A stretch of 64,000 bases of DNA from Serratia marcescens subsp. marcescens ATCC 13880 (GCF_017299535.1 NZ_CP071238.1:1426001-1490000); one strand, 5' to 3'. Positions 8,313 through 15,980 are shown, counted from the stretch's first letter. Program-made: numbers and translations. Notes: generated by a model not told the origin, from the sequence alone.

Positions 8313-9867
8313 AAATGATGCTCCTCTGTTTATCCGGCGGGTTGAGGAGATTGTCCGGCGTTATCCTGATCATGTTGCGCTATGGGTGGCAGGAGAAACC
8401 TACAGTTATGAGCAGCTTTGGCAGGCATCGGCTCTGATTGCCGGAACACTGATGCGTAAAGAGGGCGAGTTCTGCGCCCTGATCGCCAGTAAAAGCTTCG
8501 CCAGCTATGCCGCCATTCTGGGCATCATGCGCGCCGGTAAAGGCTACCTGCCCGTGGCCTCGGACGATCCTGTCGATCGTATCGTTGCCGCCCTTGCGCA
8601 AATTCACTGTTCCAGCTTGCTCAGTGACAATAGCGGTATGGCATTCGCCGGCATGATTGCCAGCAAATGCCCGGAGGTCACGCCTGTGTCATTGCCGGAA
8701 ATCATGACGTCTGCGGAAGCCGCCGCCGGGCATAATCTGCCCGGTCCTCAGAAAAATGGCCCGTGCAGCTTATTGTTCACTTCAGGTTCTACCGGCGTGC
8801 CGAAAGGCGTGATTACGAGCCATACGGCCTTTGCCGCTTATCTGGATTCCGCGCTGGCAATTTTGTGTCCGCGCCCTGATGACCGCATCTCACAGCTCTC
8901 TCCGTTGACCTTTGATTTTTCACTCCACGATATCGGGCTGGCGTGGTGCAGCGGAGCAGCACTGTATGCGATTGACCGTAACGACAGCTTCAGTCTGCCT
9001 GGGTTTGTCAGCAGACACCTGCTGACATTCTGGTCATCGGTTCCTTCAGGCTGGCTCAGCATCGAACGGCTGGGCGCTTTACGGCCCGGTAGCCTTGCCT
9101 CTTTGCGCACCGTCGTGCTGGGTGGCGAACCGGTACCGCTGGGCCTGATAGCTCGATGTCGTCAGGCTTCGCCTCAGGCTGCGTTTTTTAACATATACGG
9201 GCCTACCGAATCGGCGGTAGCGGTCACCATCAGCCGCTGGAGCGATGACTTCCAGGCGCTAGGCGAGTGGCCTCTTGGCTCACCATTACCGGGGAATCAC
9301 CTGTTACTGCTCGATGATAATCAGCAACCCGTGACTCCGGGAGAGCGAGGCCAAATCTGTATCAGTGGCGTTCAGGTCGCGCAAGGATATGTCGGCGTGC
9401 AACCTGCTGGACCATCGAGGTTTATCACGCTACCTGGACAGCAGGGCATGTGGTATTTAACCGGCGATGATGGCATCCAGGATGCCCGGTATGGCCTGTT
9501 GTTCCGTGGCCGCCGCGATGCTCAGTGGCAGGTACGTGGTTACCGTGTTGAACGGGGCGAAATTGAAGGTTTGATGCGTAAAGTGGCGGAGACCCCGCAC
9601 GTCGCGGTACTCCCTGTTACTGGAGAAAATGCCTTGGTCATCAGTATGGCGGTATTTGTCGAAGGTTCTCCTTTCTCAGTAAAAGAGATGCGTCAGCGCT
9701 GTCACCAATTTTTGCCCGATTACCTTTTTCCCGGGCAGATCATCGAAATGTCGTTACCGCGCAACCGCAATATGAAAACGGACTATCTCGCGCTGCATCA
9801 CCATCTGGCGCAGGCATCCTGTGGCGCAAAAACACGGGAGGTACCTGATGCAACATGCTCTGACTGA
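8290..9867 (+). CDS. Stand-alone NRPS-like adenylation enzyme 2
   Basis: A ~525-residue second single adenylation domain. Visible motifs are LLFTSGSTGVPKGVITSHTA (A3), NIYGPTESAVAVT (A5), WYLTGDDGIQDARYG (A7), AQWQVRGYRVERGEIEG (A8) and the A10 region RNRNMKTDYLAL, where NMK replaces the more usual NGK but keeps the lysine. I prefer GTG at 8290, eight bases after AGGAGG (8276-8281); a TTG at 8287 is also possible. It begins inside the preceding KAS III-like gene and its end overlaps the hydrolase gene by 20 nt. No carrier domain is attached. Probably duplicated together with its KAS III-like partner. Confidence 0.83.
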   Translation: MPLSSVTENDAPLFIRRVEEIVRRYPDHVALWVAGETYSYEQLWQASALIAGTLMRKEGEFCALIASKSFASYAAILGIMRAGKGYLPVASDDPVDRIVAALAQIHCSSLLSDNSGMAFAGMIASKCPEVTPVSLPEIMTSAEAAAGHNLPGPQKNGPCSLLFTSGSTGVPKGVITSHTAFAAYLDSALAILCPRPDDRISQLSPLTFDFSLHDIGLAWCSGAALYAIDRNDSFSLPGFVSRHLLTFWSSVPSGWLSIERLGALRPGSLASLRTVVLGGEPVPLGLIARCRQASPQAAFFNIYGPTESAVAVTISRWSDDFQALGEWPLGSPLPGNHLLLLDDNQQPVTPGERGQICISGVQVAQGYVGVQPAGPSRFITLPGQQGMWYLTGDDGIQDARYGLLFRGRRDAQWQVRGYRVERGEIEGLMRKVAETPHVAVLPVTGENALVISMAVFVEGSPFSVKEMRQRCHQFLPDYLFPGQIIEMSLPRNRNMKTDYLALHHHLAQASCGAKTREVPDATCSD

Positions 9868-10768
9868 TAGGGGGTGCGGTGTGGCGCATTATGCCTGGCA
9901 TTCGGTTCTGGGGGACGTATCCGCCAGTCTGTGGTACCCGGCATTCAGCGGAACCGGCAAAGCGGTACATTACCTTCGGGTCCTGCAAGCTCAGGCTGAG
10001 GAGGGGGCGATCCCCTGCGGCGCGCGCTGGCCGCTGGTCATCATGTCGCATGGCGCGGGTGGTTCGCGGTTTGATCAATATTATCTCGCGGAATGCCTGG
10101 CGGCACGGGGATTTGCCGTGTTGACCGTCGATCATCGCGATATTCAGGACGGGCAACAACGCTGGCGCAATTTACTGACGCGCCCACTGCGTCTGGTTCT
10201 CGCTCAACAGGCATTGCGGCAGGAAGGGCTGGCGGAAAATATCGACTTTTCACGCCCGTTATTAATCGGTCACTCAGCGGGCGCATACGATGTGTTGGTG
10301 AAGTGTGGCTGTGTGCCACGTTTCGAACTGGAAGAAGAATTCAGCACCGTGCTGACGGAGCTGGGTGCTTTTGACGTCAGCGCCTGCCGCCTGCCTTCGC
10401 CGCTTGGCGTCGTGTTAATGGCGCCTGCACTCTCGAACCTGTTTCCGGAAGCATCATTGTCTTCACTGGACATCCCAGCACTGATCCTTTCCGCAGATCA
10501 GGATTCCGTGCGCATGCTGGGTACGCCGGCGGATTATGCGGCGCGTCTGCCGACTGTCATCCACCACACTCTGTCCGGTGCCGGCCACTATGCGTTTGTT
10601 CACGAGAGTCCTCCGATACTCAGGGCGCTGAACCCTGTGGTGAGCGGTGGCGACGTGCGGCCACGCAAACAACTGCATGAAGAGATCATCAGCCATTTAA
10701 CGGCTTTCTGCGATCGGTTATGCCATGGAGAGCCAACATTTACCCAGGGAGCAGCACACTATGTTTGA
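9848..10768 (+). CDS. Alpha/beta hydrolase of the dienelactone hydrolase/PAF-acetylhydrolase type
   Basis: A 306-residue cytosolic serine hydrolase. The nucleophile elbow is GHSAG (LLIGHSAGAYDVL), the oxyanion strand is WPLVIMSHGAGGSRFDQYY, a likely acid is Asp in SADQDSVRM and the catalytic His is in SGAGHYAFVHE. The start at 9848 is set by GGGAGG at 9836-9841. It overlaps genes on both sides (20 and 8 nt), so it is certainly in the operon. It could release the product from a thioester, hydrolyse a lactone, or act in reverse as an acyl transferase; the sequence does not decide. The exported hydrolase at 14303-15337 has the same SHG and GAGHFAF motifs and is a likely distant relative. Confidence 0.75.
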   Translation: MQHALTDRGCGVAHYAWHSVLGDVSASLWYPAFSGTGKAVHYLRVLQAQAEEGAIPCGARWPLVIMSHGAGGSRFDQYYLAECLAARGFAVLTVDHRDIQDGQQRWRNLLTRPLRLVLAQQALRQEGLAENIDFSRPLLIGHSAGAYDVLVKCGCVPRFELEEEFSTVLTELGAFDVSACRLPSPLGVVLMAPALSNLFPEASLSSLDIPALILSADQDSVRMLGTPADYAARLPTVIHHTLSGAGHYAFVHESPPILRALNPVVSGGDVRPRKQLHEEIISHLTAFCDRLCHGEPTFTQGAAHYV

Positions 10769-11687
10769 CCCAGTCAGTCATTACCGACAGCACACTGCCG
10801 TGACCCAGCCGGGGCGTTTTGTCGCTGCGCTGGATGCTTTACCTGACGATGTGGATGGATTGATTGGCGCGGTGCAGAATCTGCTGGTTCATTACCAGAC
10901 AGATAAAGCGAAACTCTCGCCAGAGATTATCGCTACCCGCAGCGCTGAAGTGGATTTACGCTGGGCAGAGGCAATGCTTAACCGACTGATACAATTACAG
11001 GATGGAAACCTGCTTTCACCTCGTGAACCCGCGAAACGGCTGCTGTGCACCTGCCGCGATTTTGCCGTGTTGTTGTGTGCCTTTATGCGCCAAAAGCAGA
11101 TACCGGCCCGTGTTCGCTATGGCTTCGCGCACGATCAATACAAGCCTGAACGGCCAATGCATGATCATGTGCTGGTGGAATACTGGGATGGACAGCACTG
11201 GCGTTATGCCGAAAGTCGTCTGCATGTGCTGCCGGAACCCTTACTGAATATTGAGCAGAAACATTTTCCGCGCGACCTGTTCCTTAGCGGCGGAGAAATA
11301 TGGCGACAGATCCGGGCCGGCATCCTCAGTGAACGTGCTTTTAGTGGTTACCACTTTAACGACGACTATGGACAGTGGACCGTACGTAACCTGTTTCTGC
11401 TCGATATGACTTCATTATGCGGCTACGAGCCCCTGATGTGGGATGCATGGGGCGTATTACTGGAAGAAAAGCCTGGTGCACGGGTTACACACGTTGAGCA
11501 GCTGGAGCTGCTCGACAGTCTGGCGCAGCTTAATGTGTGTGATGCATCAGACTGTGCGTCACTGCGTACCGCGTTGTTGTCGTGCTCTGAACTCTGCTGT
11601 CAGCACGATGTTCACAGCTTCAGCCCGGTGAAAGGGGCTTACCGCGTCAGTATCCATGAAATCGGGGAGGAGGCATGCGTCCGATGA
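10761..11687 (+). CDS. Transglutaminase-like cysteine enzyme
   Basis: A 308-residue protein with a transglutaminase-like core: C98 in LLCTCRDFAVLLCAFM, His residues H134 and H136 in MHDHVLVEYWDGQHW, and E151 in RYAESRL where most family members have Asp. These enzymes are papain-like and use a cysteine thioester either to hydrolyse or to form amides; AdmF of andrimid biosynthesis is a known case of a transglutaminase homologue forming an amide in an antibiotic pathway. An amide-forming role here is inference. The start at 10761 is preferred over an in-frame ATG at 10725 because GGAG lies about ten bases upstream and the 8-nt overlap fits the rest of the operon. The next KAS III-like gene overlaps its end by 13 nt. 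Confidence 0.7.
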   Translation: MFDPVSHYRQHTAVTQPGRFVAALDALPDDVDGLIGAVQNLLVHYQTDKAKLSPEIIATRSAEVDLRWAEAMLNRLIQLQDGNLLSPREPAKRLLCTCRDFAVLLCAFMRQKQIPARVRYGFAHDQYKPERPMHDHVLVEYWDGQHWRYAESRLHVLPEPLLNIEQKHFPRDLFLSGGEIWRQIRAGILSERAFSGYHFNDDYGQWTVRNLFLLDMTSLCGYEPLMWDAWGVLLEEKPGARVTHVEQLELLDSLAQLNVCDASDCASLRTALLSCSELCCQHDVHSFSPVKGAYRVSIHEIGEEACVR

Positions 11688-12616
11688 TCATGGAGGGACT
11701 GGCCAGCTATCTGCCCGCTACGACGCTGGTGCTTGAGCGCGATTATGAGCGCCTTGGCATTTCGCAGAATCAGGCGCGGGTGTTCAGCCGCATGTATGAA
11801 CTGCCCAACTGTCCGGTGGAAGAAGGGGATGAACTTAGCATGCTGGTGCAAACCTGCGAGAGTCTGCTGGCAGATGCTCCCCAGTTGCGTCAGCAAATTG
11901 ACGTTGTGATATATGCTCATACCGGAGCCGTTAGCGGTGTATGGGGGCAGAGCATCGTGACGCAGCTGGTGCGAACCCTGGGGCTGAAGTATGCACAGCC
12001 GCTGGCGACCTGCAGTAATAACTGCGTAGCGATCTTTTCTGCTCTGGATTTGGCGAGACATCATCTGCAAAGCGCAGGCTCTGACGCAAAAGCGCTGATT
12101 GTGGTGGGAGAAATTGCTGACAATGTTGAATTACGTGTTGTGGCAAATGTGGCGATTGTTGGCGATGGTGCCAGCGCCGGTATTTTCTCATTGTCAGGTT
12201 GCGGCCCGAAAATGCAGGCTCATGCGATTCACAACTGGCCAGGCTATGCCCATGGTATCTGGCTGCCGACCAATTCTGACTGCTACAAAGATTTCGAGCT
12301 GCACTATCAGCCTCGCCTGAAAGCGGTAATCGATGATGTATTGCGGAAGGCGGACACGGCACTGGACCAGATCAGCTGGATTGTTCCCCACAACGTTAAT
12401 ATATGGATGTGGCGCAAGGCGGCAGCATACCTTGATTTTCCGCTGGAAAAAATATTCCTGAGTAATATTCGCCGAACCGCTCACTGTTTGGGCGCAGACA
12501 TGTTTATCAATTTTCACTCCCTGCAGGAGAGTGCCGAATTTTCTGCTGGCGACAAAGTGTTGATGGTTTCGGCCGGCGTTGGTGGAGTATTTGGTGCGGC
12601 ACTTTTTCAGTATTAA
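11675..12616 (+). CDS. KAS III-like acyltransferase/ketosynthase 3, Cys-His-His variant
   Basis: A 313-residue third copy of the cluster's KAS III-like family. Key positions are C117 (CSNNCVAIFSALDL), H239 (VPHNVNIWMW) and H270 (RRTAHCLGADMFIN), so the FabH Asn is again His. The tail VSAGVGGVFGAALF is shared with the other two copies. ATG at 11675 follows a strong GGAGGAGG and overlaps the transglutaminase-like gene by 13 nt. It is not paired with an adenylation gene on its right, so it may work with the ligase at 388-1962 or with the transglutaminase-like enzyme. Possible roles are condensation, acyl transfer or release. Confidence 0.8.
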   Translation: MRPMIMEGLASYLPATTLVLERDYERLGISQNQARVFSRMYELPNCPVEEGDELSMLVQTCESLLADAPQLRQQIDVVIYAHTGAVSGVWGQSIVTQLVRTLGLKYAQPLATCSNNCVAIFSALDLARHHLQSAGSDAKALIVVGEIADNVELRVVANVAIVGDGASAGIFSLSGCGPKMQAHAIHNWPGYAHGIWLPTNSDCYKDFELHYQPRLKAVIDDVLRKADTALDQISWIVPHNVNIWMWRKAAAYLDFPLEKIFLSNIRRTAHCLGADMFINFHSLQESAEFSAGDKVLMVSAGVGGVFGAALFQY

Positions 12617-12640
12617 TTCACTATTAAACGAGGGAGTAGG

Positions 12641-12949
12641 ATGACTAATGAAATAAGCCAGGTGGCAACTTACGGACTAACCACGCTGACGATTATTAAA
12701 TTATTTACGCTTGCATGGTTATTGGGTGAGGTGCTTATTATCACTTTGTTGTTTACCATCAGAACGCGCAAAGTGATGCGCGTTTCGCTGCCCGGCGGGG
12801 TAAATGTTGATAATTCCAGCCGGATAGGGTCGTTAATCGTATTATCTCTGTTCTCACTACTTGCATCTGCAGGGCTGGCGCTGTGCCTGATCGTGGGACA
12901 GTGGTTACTGACATTATTCACATCGATTGACGTCAGTTTTTATCTGTAG
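12641..12949 (+). CDS. Small two-helix membrane protein of unknown function
   Basis: A 102-residue protein with two predicted membrane segments (about residues 13-38, LTTLTIIKLFTLAWLLGEVL onward, and 62-95, SLIVLSLFSLLASAGLALCL onward) separated by a basic loop RTRKVMRVSLPGG. A GAGGGAG ribosome site lies a few bases before the ATG. It sits 24 nt after the third KAS III-like gene and is followed by a very AT-rich 51-bp gap. I do not recognise a family. It could anchor cluster enzymes at the membrane or assist transport or immunity; none of this is shown by the sequence. Confidence 0.6.
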   Translation: MTNEISQVATYGLTTLTIIKLFTLAWLLGEVLIITLLFTIRTRKVMRVSLPGGVNVDNSSRIGSLIVLSLFSLLASAGLALCLIVGQWLLTLFTSIDVSFYL

Positions 12950-13000
12950 TTTTTTATTTTTTTAATTACGTTACTGATATTTAAACTAATTTAAGGATAA

Positions 13001-14263
13001 ATGATGACTCAGAACCATAGCGATACCTCTTCAAGTCTTTCCCGGAAAATGGCAGAGAAATTTACTATTGAGAATGACTGCCTGACCATTGGTGGCATCC
13101 CTCTTCCCCGGCTGGCACAACAAATTGGGCAAACGCCTTTTTTTGCCTACTCTCGTGAGCTTATAGATCGTCAGGTACAGTTATTAAGAACACATATTCC
13201 GGAAAAGATTAGTATTCACTATGCTATTAAAGCTAACCCGTTTGTCCCTGTCATTCATCATTTGTCACGATTGGTTGAAGGGTTTGATGTTGCATCGGCT
13301 AATGAAATGGCGCTGGCGTTGAACAGCGGTGTTTCGCCCGAAGATATCAGTTTTGCCGGGCCAGGGAAGACGGTGGAAGAGTTGCAACGAGCAGTGGCCG
13401 CTCAGGTGTTACTGAATGTCGAATCAATCACCGAGCTGCAGCGGATCAAAGATATTGCAGTGGAATACGGTATCGCCGCGCGTATCTCACTCCGTATTAA
13501 TCCTGATTACAATCTCAATTCATCTGGCATGAAAATGGGGGGAGGGCCGCGGCAGTTTGGCATGGATGTTTCTTATGTACAGGATGCCATGATGCTGATC
13601 CGCGACAATCCAGGGCAGCTGCATTTCGAAGGTTTTCAGATTTTCCCAGGCTCGCAGAACTTACGCGCTGACTTCCTGATTGAAGCACAGAGCAAGGCGC
13701 TGGATCTGGTGATTGAACTGGCGAAAATTGCGCCCGGGCCGGTACGGCGCTTTAATCTTGGTGGCGGATTTGGTGTTCCTTATTTTCAGGGCGACAAAGA
13801 GCTGGATGTGGCATCCGTAGGGGAGGCCATGCATGCCCTGGTCGCTAAAGCAGAGCAGCACCTGCCCGAGGCCGAGATCATTCTGGAGCTTGGACGCTTT
13901 CTCGTTGCGCCAGCGGGGATCTATGTTGCGAAAATCATTGACCGCAAGGTATCGCATGACGTGACTTATCTGGTCGCAGATGGCGGGATGAACCATCATC
14001 TTGCTGCTTCAGGCAACTTAGGTCAGCTTATCCGTCGCAACTATCCAGCCGTCATCGGTAACAGAGTGCAGGGCGAACAACGCGAGGTGGCCAACGTAGT
14101 GGGCCCGCTGTGCACACCGCTGGATATTTTGTTGAACCAGGGGGATGTCGCTGTAGCAGGACCGGGGGATTATATTGTTGTTTTCCAGTCAGGCGCTTAT
14201 GGTCTGACTGCCAGTCCGAACGGTTTTCTTAGCCAGAAAAACGCGGCAGAAGTGTTAGTCTGA
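13001..14263 (+). CDS. Group IV PLP-dependent decarboxylase (DAP/ornithine/lysine decarboxylase-like)
   Basis: A ~420-residue fold-type III decarboxylase. The PLP lysine is K77 in HYAIKANPF; other family signatures are EGFDVASANEMALAL, HFEGFQIFPGSQNL, the phosphate-binding FNLGGGFGVPYF, ELGRFLVAPAG and the Cys motif GPLCTPLDIL from the partner subunit's active site. It should decarboxylate a basic or amino-dicarboxylic acid and could supply an amine. It resembles from memory the exosortase-A-associated PLP decarboxylase family (TIGR03099), interesting because the ligase at 388-1962 recalls the matching ligase family. It is unlikely to be the housekeeping lysA because of its cluster context and composition. 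The start is at 13001 or 13004, after AAGGATAA. Confidence 0.82.
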   Translation: MMTQNHSDTSSSLSRKMAEKFTIENDCLTIGGIPLPRLAQQIGQTPFFAYSRELIDRQVQLLRTHIPEKISIHYAIKANPFVPVIHHLSRLVEGFDVASANEMALALNSGVSPEDISFAGPGKTVEELQRAVAAQVLLNVESITELQRIKDIAVEYGIAARISLRINPDYNLNSSGMKMGGGPRQFGMDVSYVQDAMMLIRDNPGQLHFEGFQIFPGSQNLRADFLIEAQSKALDLVIELAKIAPGPVRRFNLGGGFGVPYFQGDKELDVASVGEAMHALVAKAEQHLPEAEIILELGRFLVAPAGIYVAKIIDRKVSHDVTYLVADGGMNHHLAASGNLGQLIRRNYPAVIGNRVQGEQREVANVVGPLCTPLDILLNQGDVAVAGPGDYIVVFQSGAYGLTASPNGFLSQKNAAEVLV

Positions 14264-14302
14264 TTCAAGACAAATTTGTTTGAACAAAAGGTGATGATTT
14301 TA

Positions 14303-15337
14303 ATGAGTCAGTTACTCAGCGGTGCAATTAAGTTTATTCGCCATACCGCGCTTTATGCCCTCTGTTCGGGCTTTACATTTTTCGCCTGGGCCCAGCCCGC
14401 TGATGAGGCGGGTTTTCGCAGGCTGGCAGTCATTGACCCTGTCGCGAAGAAACCAATGGAAGCGGTCTGGTTCTATCCCGGGAATATGAGCGGGAATACG
14501 ATGAGCAACTTTGGCCCCTACCATGTGTCGGCACGCAACGCAGTGAAAATGGCACCCGGGCGCTATCCCCTGATTGTAATTTCACACGGCAACGCAGGAA
14601 GTTTGTGGAGCCATCATGATCTGGCAACCTCGCTTGCCCGTCAGGGCAATATCGTGATCACCCTGAGTCACCCCGGCGATAATTACAAAGATCAGTCAGG
14701 CGCGGGTGCGGCGAGCACCCTGTACGGCCGCCCTCTGCAAATCTCCGCTGCGATTACGGCAGCGCTGAGTACCCCGGATATACGCCAGCATGTTGACGCC
14801 GACAAAATTGCTTTTATCGGTTTCTCATCCGGTGGTGAAACGGGATTACTACTGGCAGGTGGCAGGATTGATCCATCACGCTACGTTAGCTACTGTGAAA
14901 ATCATCAGGCAGAAGCCCTGTGTCTGGCAAAAGGGCATATTAAAAACGATGGTCCCGCTCTCGCACCTGAATCGGACCCGCGCATTAAAGCCTGGGTTCT
15001 GATGGCGCCAGTGAGTGCACCTTTCGCCCCTGAGTCCCTTAAAATCTTCACCAAACCGACGCTAATCTTCACTGGTGATAAGGATGAAGAGCTCTCCTGG
15101 CGCGAGAACGCCGGCGAGCTGGCAAAAATTCTGCCCGTCAAACCACAACTGAAAGTCATTTCTGGCGCCGGGCATTTTGCCTTCCTTGCCCCCTGCTCGA
15201 CAGAATTGCGGACTGCCACGCCACTGTTGTGTGAAGATCCACCGGGGATCGATCGAGTGGCTCTGCACAGCATGATTGAGAATGATATCACCCGTTTCCT
15301 TACCGGAGTCTGGCAAAAAAGTAAAGGGGGCGCTTAA
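14303..15337 (+). CDS. Exported alpha/beta hydrolase (PAF-acetylhydrolase/dienelactone hydrolase-like)
   Basis: A ~344-residue protein whose N-terminus from 14303 looks like a Sec signal peptide (basic IKFIRHTALY, hydrophobic ALCSGFTFFAWA, likely cleavage before QPADE). The hydrolase core shows PLIVISHGNAGSLWSHHDLA, the nucleophile in FIGFSSGGETGLL, an Asp in FTGDKDEELSW and the His in SGAGHFAFLAPC. It probably acts in the periplasm on an ester or amide. It is the last gene of the low-GC block, 39 nt after the decarboxylase gene. It might trim or inactivate the cluster's product, or be unrelated to it. Starts at 14276 or 14294 are possible but fit the signal peptide less well. Confidence 0.75.
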   Translation: MSQLLSGAIKFIRHTALYALCSGFTFFAWAQPADEAGFRRLAVIDPVAKKPMEAVWFYPGNMSGNTMSNFGPYHVSARNAVKMAPGRYPLIVISHGNAGSLWSHHDLATSLARQGNIVITLSHPGDNYKDQSGAGAASTLYGRPLQISAAITAALSTPDIRQHVDADKIAFIGFSSGGETGLLLAGGRIDPSRYVSYCENHQAEALCLAKGHIKNDGPALAPESDPRIKAWVLMAPVSAPFAPESLKIFTKPTLIFTGDKDEELSWRENAGELAKILPVKPQLKVISGAGHFAFLAPCSTELRTATPLLCEDPPGIDRVALHSMIENDITRFLTGVWQKSKGGA

Positions 15338-15523
15338 GGATATTGTAGTACGTGTCACAACGATACGGCCTGGAGTGGCTTAATCAGCAGCAAGTTTACT
15401 CGGTTCAGATTCAACGGGTAAGTATAGCGGTTTGCCAACATAATGCCTTTGCTCGCAAACATCCGGCTCTGTCGTATTAAGGTAGCGTCAGATAACATGC
15501 TGTTTTTCTGAATTGTTGTCACC

Positions 15524-15550
15524 TGTAGTGGCAAACTGAATTTGGCCACC
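15524..15550 (+). mobile_element. Orphan IS3-type terminal repeat
   Basis: These 27 bases start TGTAGTGG and end GGCCACC and match the left end of the intact element at 2730 in 18 of 27 positions, including both outer blocks. A matching second end and a transposase are absent nearby; only a 12-codon open stub, MGKGKRTSCTVW, follows at about 15597. I read it as the remains of a related IS. Confidence 0.45.
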
Positions 15551-15650
15551 TAAGTTGAGGCGATATGCCCACCTCAAAATTTCGCAGGTGAACCAATGGG
15601 CAAAGGTAAGCGTACATCGTGTACCGTTTGGTGATTTTCTGACACATTTG

Positions 15651-15689
15651 CCAAAGTGGTTTCCACCAAAGTAGTAGGAACCACTTTGG
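15651..15689. repeat. Inverted repeat at the island junction
   Basis: Arms CCAAAGTGGTTTCC (15651-15664) and GGAACCACTTTGG (15677-15689) pair almost perfectly around a 12-base loop. It sits directly before the broken DapF-like gene. It has no T-run typical of a terminator, so it may be a mobile-element end or recombination scar. Confidence 0.5.
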
Positions 15690-15696
15690 CAGATAT

Positions 15697-15867
15697 TCAA
15701 AAAGCGGCGTCGCCGCTGTCGATCAGCAGGCCGTCGGAACTGATGCCGTAATGCGGGTGGCACAGCAGGCGGATCTGTTCCTGGCTCAGACGTTCGGCGA
15801 CCGAGCGGTGGCAGACCAGGTAGTCGTTGCCCAGACCGTGATATTTGTGGAACAGCAGGGGAGTCAT
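15697..15867 (-). pseudogene. DapF-like (diaminopimelate epimerase family) N-terminal remnant
   Basis: A 56-codon minus-strand frame whose start, FHKYHGLGNDYLVCHRS, matches the N-terminal signature of DapF-fold racemases (MHGLGNDF in DapF), followed by a LLCHPHYGISSDGLLI segment that fits the next strand-helix. The family is about 270-290 residues; the frame ends in TGA exactly where the sequence switches to the AT-rich junction, so the rest of the gene is gone. Both catalytic cysteines of DapF lie beyond the break. Because the N-terminus is on the chromosome side, the gene was probably a resident one cut by arrival of the cluster or by a later deletion. The chromosomal dapF is presumably elsewhere. 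Confidence 0.65.
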
Positions 15868-15938
15868 GGCGTTGCTCGGCTCAGCGGGAAAAGGTCGCTA
15901 CAGCTTACAACAGAACGTTGGCGTTAAAGCAAACAAAA

Positions 15939-15954
15939 GGCGGCCTGAGCCGCC
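15939..15954 (-). terminator. Rho-independent terminator of the first DUF1471 gene (also T-rich on the plus strand)
   Basis: GGCGGC (15939-15944) pairs with GCCGCC (15949-15954). On the minus strand the stem is followed by TTTTGTTTG and on the plus strand by CTTTTG, so it may work in both directions. It lies 27 nt after the stop of the gene at 15981-16238. Confidence 0.65.
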
Positions 15955-15980
15955 CTTTTGCACGATTGCCGATCCGGCGA

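Larger units (their letters stand above)
15338..15696. other. Gene-free junction between the low-GC cluster and the chromosome
   Basis: No supported gene in this ~360-bp stretch. It is AT-rich up to about 15690 and turns sharply GC-rich at the DapF-like remnant. An open minus-strand frame (15355-15549, about 64 codons) has no recognisable family. It contains an IS3-type terminal repeat (15524-15550) and a hairpin (15651-15689), annotated separately. It looks like debris from past mobile-element activity at the edge of an acquired island. Confidence 0.6.

Noticed and set aside
15355..15549. A 64-codon minus-strand frame in the island junction as a gene
   Set aside because: No ribosome site, no family and its start lies within the orphan IS end.
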